A DNA stretch of 20,060 bases from Smittium mucronatum (taxonomy: Eukaryota > Kickxellomycota > Harpellomycetes > Harpellales > Legeriomycetaceae). Positions 11,176-20,060 of the stretch are shown here, piece by piece. A program made the position numbers and the translations under genes. Position 1 is the stretch's first letter. Each line of letters opens with the position of its first letter. The notes beneath the pieces were generated by a model that did not search any database, was not told the origin of the DNA, and was given only the letters and a program-made list of their open reading frames with translations. Where the stretch lies: NCBI GenBank assembly GCA_001953115.1, contig LSSL01000460.1, forward strand, positions 76,819 to 96,878, read 5' to 3'.

Positions 11176-11556
11176 GCTCGATTATTCAGAAAACTGAATA
11201 CAGTTGCAAAGTATTTGAAAATATATAGTATTCCTGACAAAAAAGAGACTTGGTTATCTTTTTGCAATAGCCAGTTACCCCCATCTACTTTCAGAAATAC
11301 CTACCCCTCTTATCAAAGACGAAGGTTTTCTATATATACTAAACCAACCGCTTACTTCGAAAGTTTCATGGTACTAGATAATATAGCATGAGGAAATAGA
11401 ACCATTAATTAGCTCTTAGATTTAATCGATTTCGTGTTTTAGACAACTGTGAATACAATACAAAAAAGAAAAGTTAATCCCAATTGGAGACGAAAATCAA
11501 TACTATTTCCGATCATTGAGAAATTAGATGGTTTATTAATAAGAAATAATAGATAA
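11176..11556 (+). CDS. Possible unrecognised spliced gene (partial)
   Basis: Two coding-like stretches flank a well-formed intron. The first, 11176-11370 (65 codons), follows a pyrimidine-rich tract ending TTTTTAG at 11175. The second, 11443-11556, continues in frame and ends with TAA. The intron 11371-11442 is 72 nt, begins GTACTA and ends GTGTTTTAG, matching the GTA donors and sizes in MCCC2. The joined product is about 102 aa, basic (RRRFSIYTKPTAYFESF at the middle, NPNWRRKS later), and has no membrane segment or family I recognise. A first exon could start at ATG 11070 (MASNFC) with a weaker GTGATA donor at 11088, but this is not secure. If real, it would be divergent from ZMAT2 and share its upstream region. 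Chance open frames are common here, so confidence is low. Confidence 0.28.
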
Positions 11557-12518
11557 ATCTTTAAAAGAGTAGTTTCTCCTATTATAAAATTATTGATTCA
11601 GGGGAGAGAGGTAGACAAAAATAAATCTACCAAATCGGCCTATTTAGAATCAGAGTTGTAAAAATTTGATTTTTCGGTGAAATTCTCGTATATCTTTCTA
11701 TATCAATAGAAGTATAAGTTTACAATTCCGAGCTTCAAAAAGAATGAAGGGATGGAGGCTCAGTTGGTTTATTTTTTTCTCTAGCACTGAGTTCATTTTT
11801 ATTGTGCCAAAAAAAAAAAAATTCTTTGGTATTTTTTGTGTTTTTATCACTAATATCCAAATAAACTAAAGTTTTAGTAAAAAAATCCTAGGTTTTTTTT
11901 TTAAAAAAAAACGCCTCACCTTCCTATCCTTATAAAGATCTATTATAAATATACCTCATCAGCTTCAGCTCAATAAGCATGAAAATACAAATTTATTACG
12001 AAGCGATATAACTTCATGGTATTTGGTTTGAATAATAGAAAAAGTTTCCAAGACAAATTTCCGAAAGAAAAAAAGCACTTTTCTTACATAAAGTTAACTT
12101 AACATCCTAAAATAATAAGAGCTTCAACTAGCTTGGAACAATATCATTCAAAATTTAGAAATAAATAAATGATTGGGTAGCTTGGACTGGTATTAGCCTT
12201 CAGATCGCTCATGATTGATGTTTTAACCATCCCATGTAGTTTATTGATAAACGTTATAGACAGTATAGAGTAAATTCAGTTTAAAAAATGATATGATTTT
12301 TTAAAAAGTATATAATTCAATAATTTCTATTTAAGATCAATGGTCCGATAGATTCATAATGTACAAGTTTTTTTTTAATTTTATAATAATCTTTTACTTT
12401 TTTAGAACAAACTTGGTGATTAACTCATTTAAATTTATAAAATAAAGTTTTGAAACCATTACTCACAAGAAGTTTTAGATTATCGAATTTTATTTTTCAT
12501 ATATAGATTTTTGATGGA

Positions 12519-12705
12519 GGCGTGGCCGAAGATCTACTGAACTTTCACCTAATATTTATCAAATAAAATTGTAATATTAAATAGACAAAAAGAGTGAACT
12601 TTTTGTGGGAATAATTAATTTTTGCAGGATGGAATTTGATGTTCTGGATATTTAATAGGTGTAAAAGTTCGGCAAAATTAACTGTAGATCTTCAGTCCTG
12701 ACGCC
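12519..12705. mobile_element. Fold-back MITE-like inverted repeat (187 bp)
   Basis: The two ends are imperfect inverted repeats. The left end begins GGCGTGGCCGAAGATCTAC and continues GAACTTTCACCTAATATTTA. The reverse complement of the right end begins GGCGTCAGGACTGAAGATCT and then, after a 10-15 nt insertion, has GAACTTTTACACCTATTAAA. The core GAAGATCTAC is perfect in both arms. No coding capacity lies between the arms. The pattern fits a non-autonomous DNA transposon (MITE). No clear target-site duplication is visible, so the outer boundaries and superfamily are open. Confidence 0.55.
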
Positions 12706-13758
12706 AAAAAAACTTTGTTACATCGAAAGTGTAAGAATCGGCTGTTTTGGATGACCTTTTTATACTTTATTTAGAATACAAGTAGCTCTTTTGATCATCA
12801 ACCAATTTATAAAAATCTGTTTTTCCAAGGGGTTTTTAATAATAAAAATTATTAACAACAATTTAACAGATTATTATAGTATTTAACCCACGAAGATTTG
12901 TTTTATGTGTCTATATGATAAGAAAGTACTGCCAATTGGTATAGATCATATACATTTTTATATTTTAATCAGCCATGAAGTCCCATTTACTCTTTCTTTT
13001 GAAAGAAACTCCTAAAATTTTAGAAATTCTCCTAATCCTTAAGCCAAAATTTAATATTTTTTTCCAATCCTGGTTGGTTTATTGAATTTTATTTTAGGTG
13101 ACTGTTTTTTAAAGCTCCATGTTAATGAAGTTGCTCAATAGTTACTGGAAACCTTAATAAGGCTCTTTCATATTACTGGGAGATAGCCTCCAGTTTTAAT
13201 ACAGTTAAGATATTCCGCCATAGTTGCAAATAATATTGATTATTTCGAGTATTGTTTTTTCGGACCTTTTATTTATTTATTTAATTTTTTTACGGGAAAT
13301 TTACTTTAAAATTAGTGAAAAGTTCTAAAAACCTTTTTAAAAAAATTAAAAAAAGTGAGGCTTTTTTTAAAAATTATACCCAACTCCTCTCTGCCGTTCT
13401 AGCAGCTCCATACCTCGAGGGCATTGGCTCAATTAATTTTTTTCTCTTATTATCACCATTTCTTTGCATTAATAATTAACCCATAATCAAAACAATATTT
13501 TTTGTTGTTTGTATCAGAAGCTTAATACTAATATTAGTCCATCTGATATCAGTATTCTACTTAAGATAGTAAAAGTATCAAAATATCAAATTTTTTTACT
13601 TAGGCTTGTCAGGCCTTAGAATTGCAGATGTATTTTTATATGCCAAAATAATGAAAATACCCTATCAAGATAATCGAGTCTCACAATAAAATTTATAGTC
13701 GAAATGAATAAAATCCTAAAACTAATAACATTTTTGGCTCCGAATTAAATATTTTTAT

Positions 13759-13771
13759 CCCCCCCCCCCCC
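13759..13771. repeat. Poly-C tract, 13 nt
   Basis: Thirteen consecutive C residues occur in AT-rich DNA, the same length as the poly-G tract at 5082-5094 on the other strand sense. CACCAACCCA follows the tract, so the local stretch is C-rich. Confidence 0.9.
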
Positions 13772-14016
13772 ACCAACCCAATCTAATTGGTTTAACCACT
13801 ATAATGCAACGTAAATGGTTGAAATCAGATGGTTGATTTTTGTTATTGGGCATATCTTTGGGCAGGTAATAATATCAGGCCACCTGATACTAATGCCACT
13901 CCCTGGAAGTTTGGTGTAATGAGGTATCTTAAAAATAAGTTAAAAAATATAGCTCTTAACGTTCACTCAAAAATTTAGCAGTGATCGTATTTCGTGAAGT
14001 TGAGAACTTTGTTAAA

Positions 14017-14022
14017 TTTATT
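14017..14022 (-). promoter_or_regulatory. Candidate polyadenylation signal (hydrolase gene)
   Basis: TTTATT on the plus strand is AATAAA on the minus strand, about 60 nt past the stop codon of the hydrolase gene. That is a usual distance, but the hexamer is frequent in this sequence. Confidence 0.35.
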
Positions 14023-14082
14023 AAAATAAAAAAATAAGGGATAAACATAGAGAATACAGAAAAATAAGAAATTCTATTAAAA

Positions 14083-14817
14083 TTAGGCTTTAATTGCTAG
14101 TATTCGATTGAATCCTCTAATGGCGTTATTAAACGCCTCATCCGCTCTTTCCTTAATATGAGGAATGTACCATTCGCCTCTCCCTGCAGCATAACCATGA
14201 AGCATATCATCGTACACCTGTAAATAGCAATAAGGCCCAAACGGCTTAGCTAACAGCTCTTTGTACCACTCAGTGAAATCGGGATCCTCCATCGAAGGCT
14301 GGATGATCATAGGGGCCTGAGAATTCTTAAAGTCATCTTCTTCCAATAAAGAAGGGTGGAATAGTGCACCGCCCAAATACGATGAATCTTCTGCGGAAAG
14401 GGCCATGGCCAATTTAGCACCCCAGCAGTAACCAGACAAAAATATCTTGTTGAAACCTTCTCCATTCAAATATTCCTTAACAAGAATGAGATCACTCCTC
14501 AAATAAGGATATGTTCCAACCGTACTAAGACGCTTAATAATCTTCTGACGATCTCCAAGCATCTCTACCTTTATAGGATGATCACGGAGAAGGTCTGGCA
14601 TTATAACTCTGAACCCAGCGTCAGCAAATATGTCTGCTGCATGGTAGCTATTTGGGCGGAGGGCAAAAATGTCATATAGATGGATAACAGCGGCCTTAGA
14701 GCCCTTCTTTCCAGTGACGTAACATTTCAAACCATTTTCCAAAGTAATAGTTTCGCCCTTAGGTGTGTATTCCATTTTAATCGGGGGTCTGGTACAACAG
14801 GCTGAGATTAAAGACAT
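14083..14817 (-). CDS. Dienelactone hydrolase family protein
   Basis: A 244-aa intronless alpha/beta-hydrolase of the dienelactone hydrolase family, whose founding bacterial members hydrolyse dienelactone to maleylacetate. The roles of most eukaryotic members are unknown. The nucleophile elbow GYCWGAK contains Cys131, the Cys nucleophile typical of this family instead of Ser. His207 in MLHGYAAGRGEW fits the HGF/YAxRG motif that carries the catalytic His. Asp178 or Asp180 in MEDPDF is the likely triad acid. The N-terminal ISACCTRPP followed by YTPKGE is typical of fungal members, and the length is normal, so the ATG at 14815-14817 is well placed. There is no signal peptide or membrane span; a cytosolic location is inferred. 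Flanking DNA is transposon-rich and gives no pathway clue. Substrate cannot be predicted. Confidence 0.9.
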   Translation of the reverse strand: MSLISACCTRPPIKMEYTPKGETITLENGLKCYVTGKKGSKAAVIHLYDIFALRPNSYHAADIFADAGFRVIMPDLLRDHPIKVEMLGDRQKIIKRLSTVGTYPYLRSDLILVKEYLNGEGFNKIFLSGYCWGAKLAMALSAEDSSYLGGALFHPSLLEEDDFKNSQAPMIIQPSMEDPDFTEWYKELLAKPFGPYCYLQVYDDMLHGYAAGRGEWYIPHIKERADEAFNNAIRGFNRILAIKA

Positions 14818-14997
14818 TTTGGAGTGAATAGATTATTCTTAATATTTTCTGATTCTTATATTGATGGAATATAGTGCTATAGGAAAAGTAGTTCAGATAT
14901 TTATATATTCTTAGAGTTACGAGTAAATTTCCAGACTAATAATTGTACCTCAAAAATATAATCCGAAAAATTAAGACAAAAATGTAAATCATGGTAA

Positions 14998-15541
14998 TTA
15001 ACCCTTTCAGGACCGGTTGTACAAAAATGACTTCAGAGTAAAGTCCGTAAAGTTCAATTAAGCCAATAGAATTGATTTTAAAATGCATTTATAGTATATA
15101 TTACAAATAGAAAAAATAATGATCAATTAAAACAAGAATTGAAATAGAAATTTTAGAAAAAATAAATGCGTTTATTTATCGAATGCTGACAACCACATTG
15201 GCAAATTTCAAATGTTAAAATGGCAAATTAACTTTGCCGAAAAAATAAATTAATAGTTTAAATGTAAAAAAATGCACTTACTGTTCAGAAAATTTCATTT
15301 TTATTTCGTTTATTTGTTTGAAGTTTATTATTTTTGACTAATAAAACACTACCAATCTGGATTTTTATAGTGTAAATATAAAATTATGCACTTACTGTCC
15401 AGAAAGTTTCATTTTTATCTTCATTTAATTTTGAGAAATTGAAGCTTGTTTGATTGAACTATAGCAACTTATCACATTATATTATACCCCTTGCATATTT
15501 CAAAAAAATTTATGTAAAAAATTGGCCCCTGGAGGGGTTAT
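14998..15541. mobile_element. TTAA-flanked piggyBac-like MITE, copy 1 (~0.54 kb)
   Basis: The left end is TTAA followed by CCCTTTCAGGACCGG. The right end reads GGCCCCTGGAGGGGTTAT, whose reverse complement ATAACCCCTCCAGGGGCC matches the left end at about 13 of 18 positions. The TTAA plus CCC ends fit the piggyBac superfamily, which inserts at TTAA; the right flank is TTAT, so one side is mutated. The left 35 nt closely resembles the left end of the element at 16077 (both share AAAAATGACT about 25 nt in). It has no coding capacity and is probably non-autonomous. An internal 51-nt direct repeat is listed separately. Confidence 0.5.
15254..15418 (+). repeat. Two 51-nt direct repeat copies inside the TTAA element
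   Basis: Copies at 15254-15304 and 15368-15418 are offset by 114 nt. The inner 33 nt (from ATGCACTTACTGT to CATTTTTAT) differ at only two positions; the outer 18 nt are weaker matches. This looks like an internal duplication of the mobile element. Confidence 0.75.
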
Positions 15542-16076
15542 CGCTTCCACATGAAAAGTATTATGCATCCTGATTGGAATCAAAATATGATTTAGTAGTA
15601 TTATCTCCAAAAATATGAATTTGTAATAGCATGAACTTGAGCATTAGCTAAATGTATATAGTATAGTTGGATACTCTGATTGGTCTTTTGTTTATTGCTA
15701 AATCCACATAATGATATACTAAATCCAAAAGAATCTTTACCCATAATGTATAGAGTTTCTAGTTTAAAAAAAATATTTTGAAAATGTAATAATACTTTCT
15801 TTCTAAGATATCTATGCTACTAAAAAATGAATTCATAATTTTTTAATTACATTTTTTAGATAATATCGCATTAATAATATTAGACAATCTAAGTAAAAAA
15901 ATATGGAAACTGAATTCATTTTCGCAACCCGAACTTTTTTGTGAAACTCAATATTTTCTAACCCTATTATGTTTTAGGATACAGCTGATTATTTTTAATT
16001 TAGATCTCATTTCTAGAGACTTCTGTGTGGTGATGATATATACTTCAAACTTTTTCTACTTTTAAAAATTTACCTT
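15542..16076. other. AT-rich sequence between the two TTAA elements
   Basis: About 0.5 kb has no readable gene or repeat. It could be host spacer, or the inside of a larger composite running from 14998 to 16242, since the outermost ends are also in inverted orientation. Confidence 0.5.
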
Positions 16077-16242
16077 TTAATCCTTATAGGGCGGTATGTA
16101 TAAAAATGACTCGCAATTTAAGGCAATAAAACATTTTATTTTGAAAAAACATGTATTTAAATTAATTTTACAAATTACCGAATATACAAATTATTTTTAA
16201 CAAATAGGAACTCAATATATTTTTGGGCCCGTTAAGGGTTAA
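16077..16242. mobile_element. TTAA-flanked piggyBac-like MITE, copy 2 (166 bp)
   Basis: TTAA flanks both sides (16077-16080 and 16239-16242). The left end reads TTAATCCTTATAGGGCGG; the reverse complement of the right end reads TTAACCCTTAACGGGCCC, matching at about 13 of 18 positions. The left end is also similar to that of the element at 14998 over about 35 nt. The interior is AT-rich and non-coding. The size, ends and TTAA flanks fit a small non-autonomous piggyBac-type element. Confidence 0.55.
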
Positions 16243-17036
16243 AAGACCCGTTGGAAATTGTCATTTATTTTAAGAATTTGCAATATTTCGTCCTAATTTC
16301 ATTCAGAAGTCATAAAAAAATAAAAGGTTTTATGATTATTAATTGTTAGTTTATTAAAATTCCATCGAATAATAATATGTATTTTAATATGTATTTTTTT
16401 TGGGCTGCAATATGAGTTCGGTTTTCTAATTATATTTAATTGAAAAATTTCTAATAATACTAGAGTTTTAATGAAATAAATGGGTTCGTGGTCGCAATAA
16501 ATTAAACAATTGTAATTTTCTTATTTGCTCTAAAAATAGAAAATTAAAGCTTATATTTTTATATCATTAAGAGAAGAATTTTAACTCAATAAATTCTCCA
16601 ATTTTTTATACCTAATCAAAGTTTCCACAAGGTATGCCAACTGAAACAGGATATATTAATATTAGTAATTATAATTACCGATTAATTTTAGATAAAGCTA
16701 TAGTCCTCTTAGGAATATATCAAGCATATTTCCCATTTCGATTGATAATCCTATACCAAAATTTACATACATAATATTCTATAAAAATCCAACATTAGGT
16801 AATAAAATTCGATAATTCATTTGATATTTTTACAGATAATTATAGGGGTAACAATGGGGCCGATTTAAGAATATATTTTCGAGTCATCTATACCAATAGT
16901 TGCCAATAGTTTCTATATAATGTCAAAACTGATCCTGCTTTTCTAGGTAAATTCATCCAGATTATATTTTTTCCGGAAATATTCCCTTTAAAAAAGATAA
17001 TAACTTGTTAAATTATTGTTTTTTAAATAGGAAAAA
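16243..17036. other. Upstream region of the Met10-like gene
   Basis: AT-rich, with no upstream coding exon found. A sequence shaped like an intron, 16947-17030 (GTAAAT ... TTTTTTAAATAG, 84 nt), ends just 6 nt before the ATG at 17037. The frame before it is closed by a TAG at the junction, so if spliced it would be a 5' UTR intron. Nothing else is recognisable. Confidence 0.4.
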
Positions 17037-18155
17037 ATGGTGTTAATTCCTCCCAGGATTACAGGATTTCAAGGAATTGGCTTTGGTGCTGGTCAATCTA
17101 ATGATGCTGTCATTGTCGAAGAAAAGTTTGTCTTTATGCAGAGCATTGCTGCTTTAGAAGATTTCAAGGGGGTGAAAGTAGTCAGGGTTGATCCTAAGTC
17201 AGATATCCTAAGAGTTTTCGAGGATAATGTAAATTCTTTAGGCTCTGAAAAAAGACTAGCTATACTAGCCTCCTCAGATAAAATAACTGCTCTCCTTCCT
17301 CTGTTTGAAAATCTTTTTGGGCCTAATGGATCGGGATCGAAGGTTTCAATTTCTCTTATTGTTGCAATCGAGTCATTTGGACTCAACTCTCTTGATACAT
17401 CTTATGTATATGCGTTTTCAAATTTGGGGATTCCAATTATATCCTCGACCTCCCCACAGGAGTGTTTCGACAACACTCGAGCAGCTAGCATCGTTGCAGC
17501 TTCACTTAATATTCCGGTGATTAATTACTTTGATTCTGACGATTTAAACCCTTTCACTTATCGCCTGGCAAATGCTGTAGAACCATCACAATGCATGAAT
17601 GAAAGATATGAGGCTTACCGTGAAGAAGCTTTAAAGTCTAAGGGGCTTCTATCTTTAACCATGGAGGATGAAATGGAGTTGATAATGAAGGCGAATTACA
17701 GGAAGGATTCAGTATCATATCGCGGCTCACCAAAAGCCGAAATCGTCTTCGTCTCTATATTCAATAACAATATTGAATGGAGTTTGGATAAAACTTTTTC
17801 TGGATATCTTAGAATCAATGTCTATCGCCCCTTTCCCACTAAAAAAATAATAAGTGTTATACCTAAGACTGTAAAAAGGATTGTTTTACTGGATCAGGTG
17901 AGTGATCTGGTTGAGGTTCATGGGAATCTTTACAACGACTTTACTGAAATGCTTCAAGGGGTTGCAATGGGCTCAAATTCGTTGATTGACATTTCAATTA
18001 TCGAGGTGCAGTCTTCTTATTCTTATCCTGTTGTTTTGTCACATCCACCATATCTCTATCCATTTTTGGAAGAGGTTTCAAAGCCCAATTGTTCTTCTTT
18101 GGTTAGGTTGGATAAAATACTTAATTTCCCTTTAAAGGAGACTATCGAATACTAG
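17037..18155 (+). CDS. Met10-like sulfite reductase alpha N-terminal domain protein
   Basis: A 372-aa intronless ORF resembling the pyruvate:ferredoxin-oxidoreductase-like N-terminal half of fungal sulfite reductase alpha (Met10, about 1000 aa). A domain-I-like region (about 105-185) has NLGIPIISSTSPQECFD and the segment IPVINYFDSDD. A domain-II-like region (about 232-330) has NVYRPFPTKKIISVIPKTVK, then IVLLDQ, and VHGNLYND, which recall the PFOR/Met10 pattern YRPF...LPKTVK.I.VLD...LY.D. The FAD- and NADPH-binding reductase modules that follow in Met10 are absent: the frame closes with TAG at 18153-18155 and 18156-18576 encodes nothing recognisable. It is therefore a truncated gene or a stand-alone module. 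Catalysis by this part alone is not expected, since the PFOR-like part of Met10 has no known cofactor. A LINE relic begins about 420 nt downstream. A PFOR fragment is the alternative reading; the family call is by eye. Confidence 0.6.
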   Translation: MVLIPPRITGFQGIGFGAGQSNDAVIVEEKFVFMQSIAALEDFKGVKVVRVDPKSDILRVFEDNVNSLGSEKRLAILASSDKITALLPLFENLFGPNGSGSKVSISLIVAIESFGLNSLDTSYVYAFSNLGIPIISSTSPQECFDNTRAASIVAASLNIPVINYFDSDDLNPFTYRLANAVEPSQCMNERYEAYREEALKSKGLLSLTMEDEMELIMKANYRKDSVSYRGSPKAEIVFVSIFNNNIEWSLDKTFSGYLRINVYRPFPTKKIISVIPKTVKRIVLLDQVSDLVEVHGNLYNDFTEMLQGVAMGSNSLIDISIIEVQSSYSYPVVLSHPPYLYPFLEEVSKPNCSSLVRLDKILNFPLKETIEY

Positions 18156-18576
18156 AGCTTTGAAAAGTATATGCTAAGATTTATTTATAATTAAAGCGAC
18201 TCAAAACGGTTTTACATGAAAGTTTTTAGGCTTGGTCAAAAGATAAATCTTTTGAATTGCATTTACATTTTCTTATTTTTAACTCCTTATTCATATCTTT
18301 TCGGAATTGAACCTGTAGTTAAAATCGTCCATTTACCAAAAAATATTTTTGTTTGTGAAATCTATTTGTAACTAGTATTTATACACCACTAAAAAAGTAT
18401 CAAAAAATGGAATCTTGTAGCAAATTTTTTATAATTTGGCAAGGGTTCGATCTTGAAATAAAAAAAAAGTAAAGTGTGAAGAATAACAAATCAAGTTTTC
18501 TGTTTTAATTTAGATCTTTAAACTATGAAAGAATTATAATTCACCAAACGTGTCAGGTTTTTTTAGACCATGAATA
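18156..18576. other. AT-rich gap between Met10-like gene and LINE relic
   Basis: About 420 bp has dense stops in all frames. I find no continuation of the Met10-like reading frame (no flavodoxin, FAD or NADPH motif) and no clear LINE coding. It may contain the 3' UTR of the gene and the eroded 5' edge of the element. Confidence 0.5.
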
Positions 18577-20060
18577 TTGAGGATTGCCTTTTTGATCCGA
18601 AATGGAGTGGAAGAATCTTTCTGGGAGCTTCTCCCGAATCCCCTTTGGTTTTTTTGCAAACATTTTAATTCATACAGAGACTATGGTACCAAAATGGTTT
18701 CCATTTTTTGTTTAGCTCTTTCGCCTTCAGTGCCTGTAAGTGTTACAATTTGCAGAATTTTCAATAAATTATTGATCAATTGCGAAAAATTGATCAGCGG
18801 TACTCCAATTTATCAAAGCAAAATAAATATTGAACATGGAAATAGCCGAGTGTTCCACACCGCACTACTGTAAAAACTAAAGGCCATTGGGATTGGTGGG
18901 AAGTTACTCAACGTTATCTGGGGCCTGTACAGGTCATTGAAAATGGCTGTTAAGATTGGAGATGATGTCTCCAAACCTACTGACTATCTATGTGGGCTGC
19001 GACAGGGCTGCCTAGCATCGCCAATACTATTCGACTTTTACATTAGCGATCTTTTCAAGGGAATTCAAGGTGTATATGTCCCTGGACTCACCTCTAGGAT
19101 ACCTGGGCTGCTCTTTGCCGACGACGCCGTGCTATTGGCCGAATCAGATGCCGATATGCAAATTGCATTAAATCAAATTACTGATTGGTCGAACACATGG
19201 GAAATGACTGTGAATGCATCCAAGTGCGGTGCAATGAATGTCGCCGGTCCTCAATCGTCCGATCTGATATTACAAGACCAAAATATCTTAAAAACTGATC
19301 AGTACAAATTTTTGAGCTATATTATGAACTATAAATGGGACGTGTTTGGGATCATCAAAAACAATAAATTAATGGCCAGAAAGGCTTACTACGCTGCATA
19401 TAGCTTCTTGAAACGTAGCGATGTACCTGTTAGCCTAAAAATAAAATCTATAAATTCAGTTTTAATGCCTATTGGCTGTTACGGAGGCGAGACCTTTGGC
19501 ATGAGTGAAGCCAGAGTCAAGTCGGTCCAGGCCAAAATCGACAAAGCGATCAGACTGGTTGCCAATGTTGGTAAGTCTGCAGCAATGGAACGGGTCCGAG
19601 CCGAGCTGGGGATAAAATCTGTCTTCCTAAAAACCAGCACTGCTCGAGAGCGAGCATATCGCAAATTGCCAACTTTAATAACTTGGATACCCGGCCTCAT
19701 TAAATCGCCCATCAAGGCCAGAATGGCTACCTGGGTGACCGGCAGTGCAAGATGGATAAAAAGATTTTTTGTTCAAAATTCAAAAGGTGAAACAAACATC
19801 ACCATAGTCGACAGGAAAAATAAAAATAACCGGTCTAAAATTCACCAGTGGACGGTGGTCCGAAAAATGGGCGGAAAAGGAAGCTGGATGAATCTACAGC
19901 TGCTATACCCCGACTTGAAACTTAACATCCAGAAAATAGGTAAAATGCGAATGGGGACTTTCCGGGCCGTCCAGCGACTATCAAATATATAATTTTTAGA
20001 TGAAAAATATAAAAAAAATTGTCCCTTCAGCAAAATAGATGTGCCTGAAACTGTCGAACA
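18577..20060 (+). pseudogene. Decayed non-LTR (LINE) reverse transcriptase, runs off window end
   Basis: The most intact part, from 18937, is a LINE-type reverse transcriptase: LRQGCLASPILFDFYISDLF (the QG.SP block), GLLFADDAVLLAES with the catalytic F-A-D-D, and a downstream thumb-like basic region. Upstream, TALL then a TAA at 18871-18873 then KLKAIGIGGKLLNVIWGLYR continues the same frame. Further up, SPSVPVSVTICRIFNKLL (about 18725-18780) resembles the finger region. The usual FIDFxKAYD motif before HTALL is not recognisable, so one catalytic Asp seems lost. A second TAA lies at 19990-19992, beyond which the same frame gives NCPFSKIDVPETVE, recalling a LINE C-terminal Cys/His motif with one Cys changed. 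No endonuclease domain is visible, suggesting 5' truncation, which is common for LINE copies. Probably inactive. Confidence 0.85.

Larger units (their letters stand above)
11557..14082. other. AT-rich intergenic region
   Basis: About 2.5 kb has no recognisable gene on either strand. It holds a fold-back inverted-repeat element (12519-12705), a 13-nt C run (13759-13771) and a small hairpin near 13530-13560 (AATACTAATAT against ATATCAGTATT). A few locally GC-richer patches (about 12180-12240, 13380-13430 and 13800-13930) could be traces of old insertions but have no readable protein. Confidence 0.5.

Noticed and set aside
12511..12545. tRNA-like start (GGCGTGGCCGAAG)
   Set aside because: No matching TpsiC arm or acceptor stem follows at tRNA spacing. 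The sequence is explained by the inverted repeat with 12705.
17093..17520. Antisense and alternative-frame ORFs inside the Met10-like gene
   Set aside because: The 372-aa frame covers them and carries all the recognisable motifs.
1..20060. CRISPR array, operon or rRNA/tRNA genes
   Set aside because: No regularly spaced identical repeats, no clustered co-directional genes and no recognisable structural RNA were seen; the spliceosomal introns mark the DNA as eukaryotic.

Overview
The window looks like nuclear DNA of a eukaryote, most likely an early-diverging fungus. The DNA is very AT-rich and gene density is low. One gene carries twelve spliceosomal introns of 57-103 nt, and intergenic spacers run to several kb and are seeded with decayed transposons. 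The fungal reading rests mainly on the gene at 17037-18155, which resembles the pyruvate-oxidoreductase-like N-terminal half of fungal Met10 sulfite reductase alpha, and on the dienelactone hydrolase type at 14083-14817. The exact lineage cannot be fixed from the sequence alone; a zygomycete-grade group is a guess.

Layout. 1-2500 is AT-rich spacer plus a badly decayed Mutator-like (MULE) transposase on the minus strand. 2501-6947 is a long spacer with one short coding-like ORF and a 13-nt G run. 6948-9570 (+) is a 13-exon gene for the mitochondrial methylcrotonoyl-CoA carboxylase beta subunit (leucine breakdown). It converges on 10169-10810 (-), a single-exon ZMAT2/Snu23 spliceosomal zinc-finger protein. 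11176-11556 (+) holds two coding-like stretches joined by a good intron, a possible unrecognised gene divergent from ZMAT2. 11557-14082 is spacer with a fold-back MITE and a 13-nt C run. 14083-14817 (-) is a dienelactone hydrolase-family enzyme. 14998-16242 carries two related short elements with TTAA-flanked, piggyBac-like ends. 17037-18155 (+) is the Met10-like gene, which lacks the flavin/NADPH reductase half. 18577-20060 (+) is a decayed non-LTR (LINE) reverse transcriptase that runs off the window end.

The host genes are unrelated housekeeping functions (leucine catabolism, splicing, hydrolase, sulfur or redox metabolism) and show no sign of operating as one cluster. I do not see a clear new multi-gene system. 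The most unusual points are the stand-alone Met10 N-terminal module, the micro-exons of the carboxylase gene, the paired TTAA elements and the possible unannotated spliced gene.
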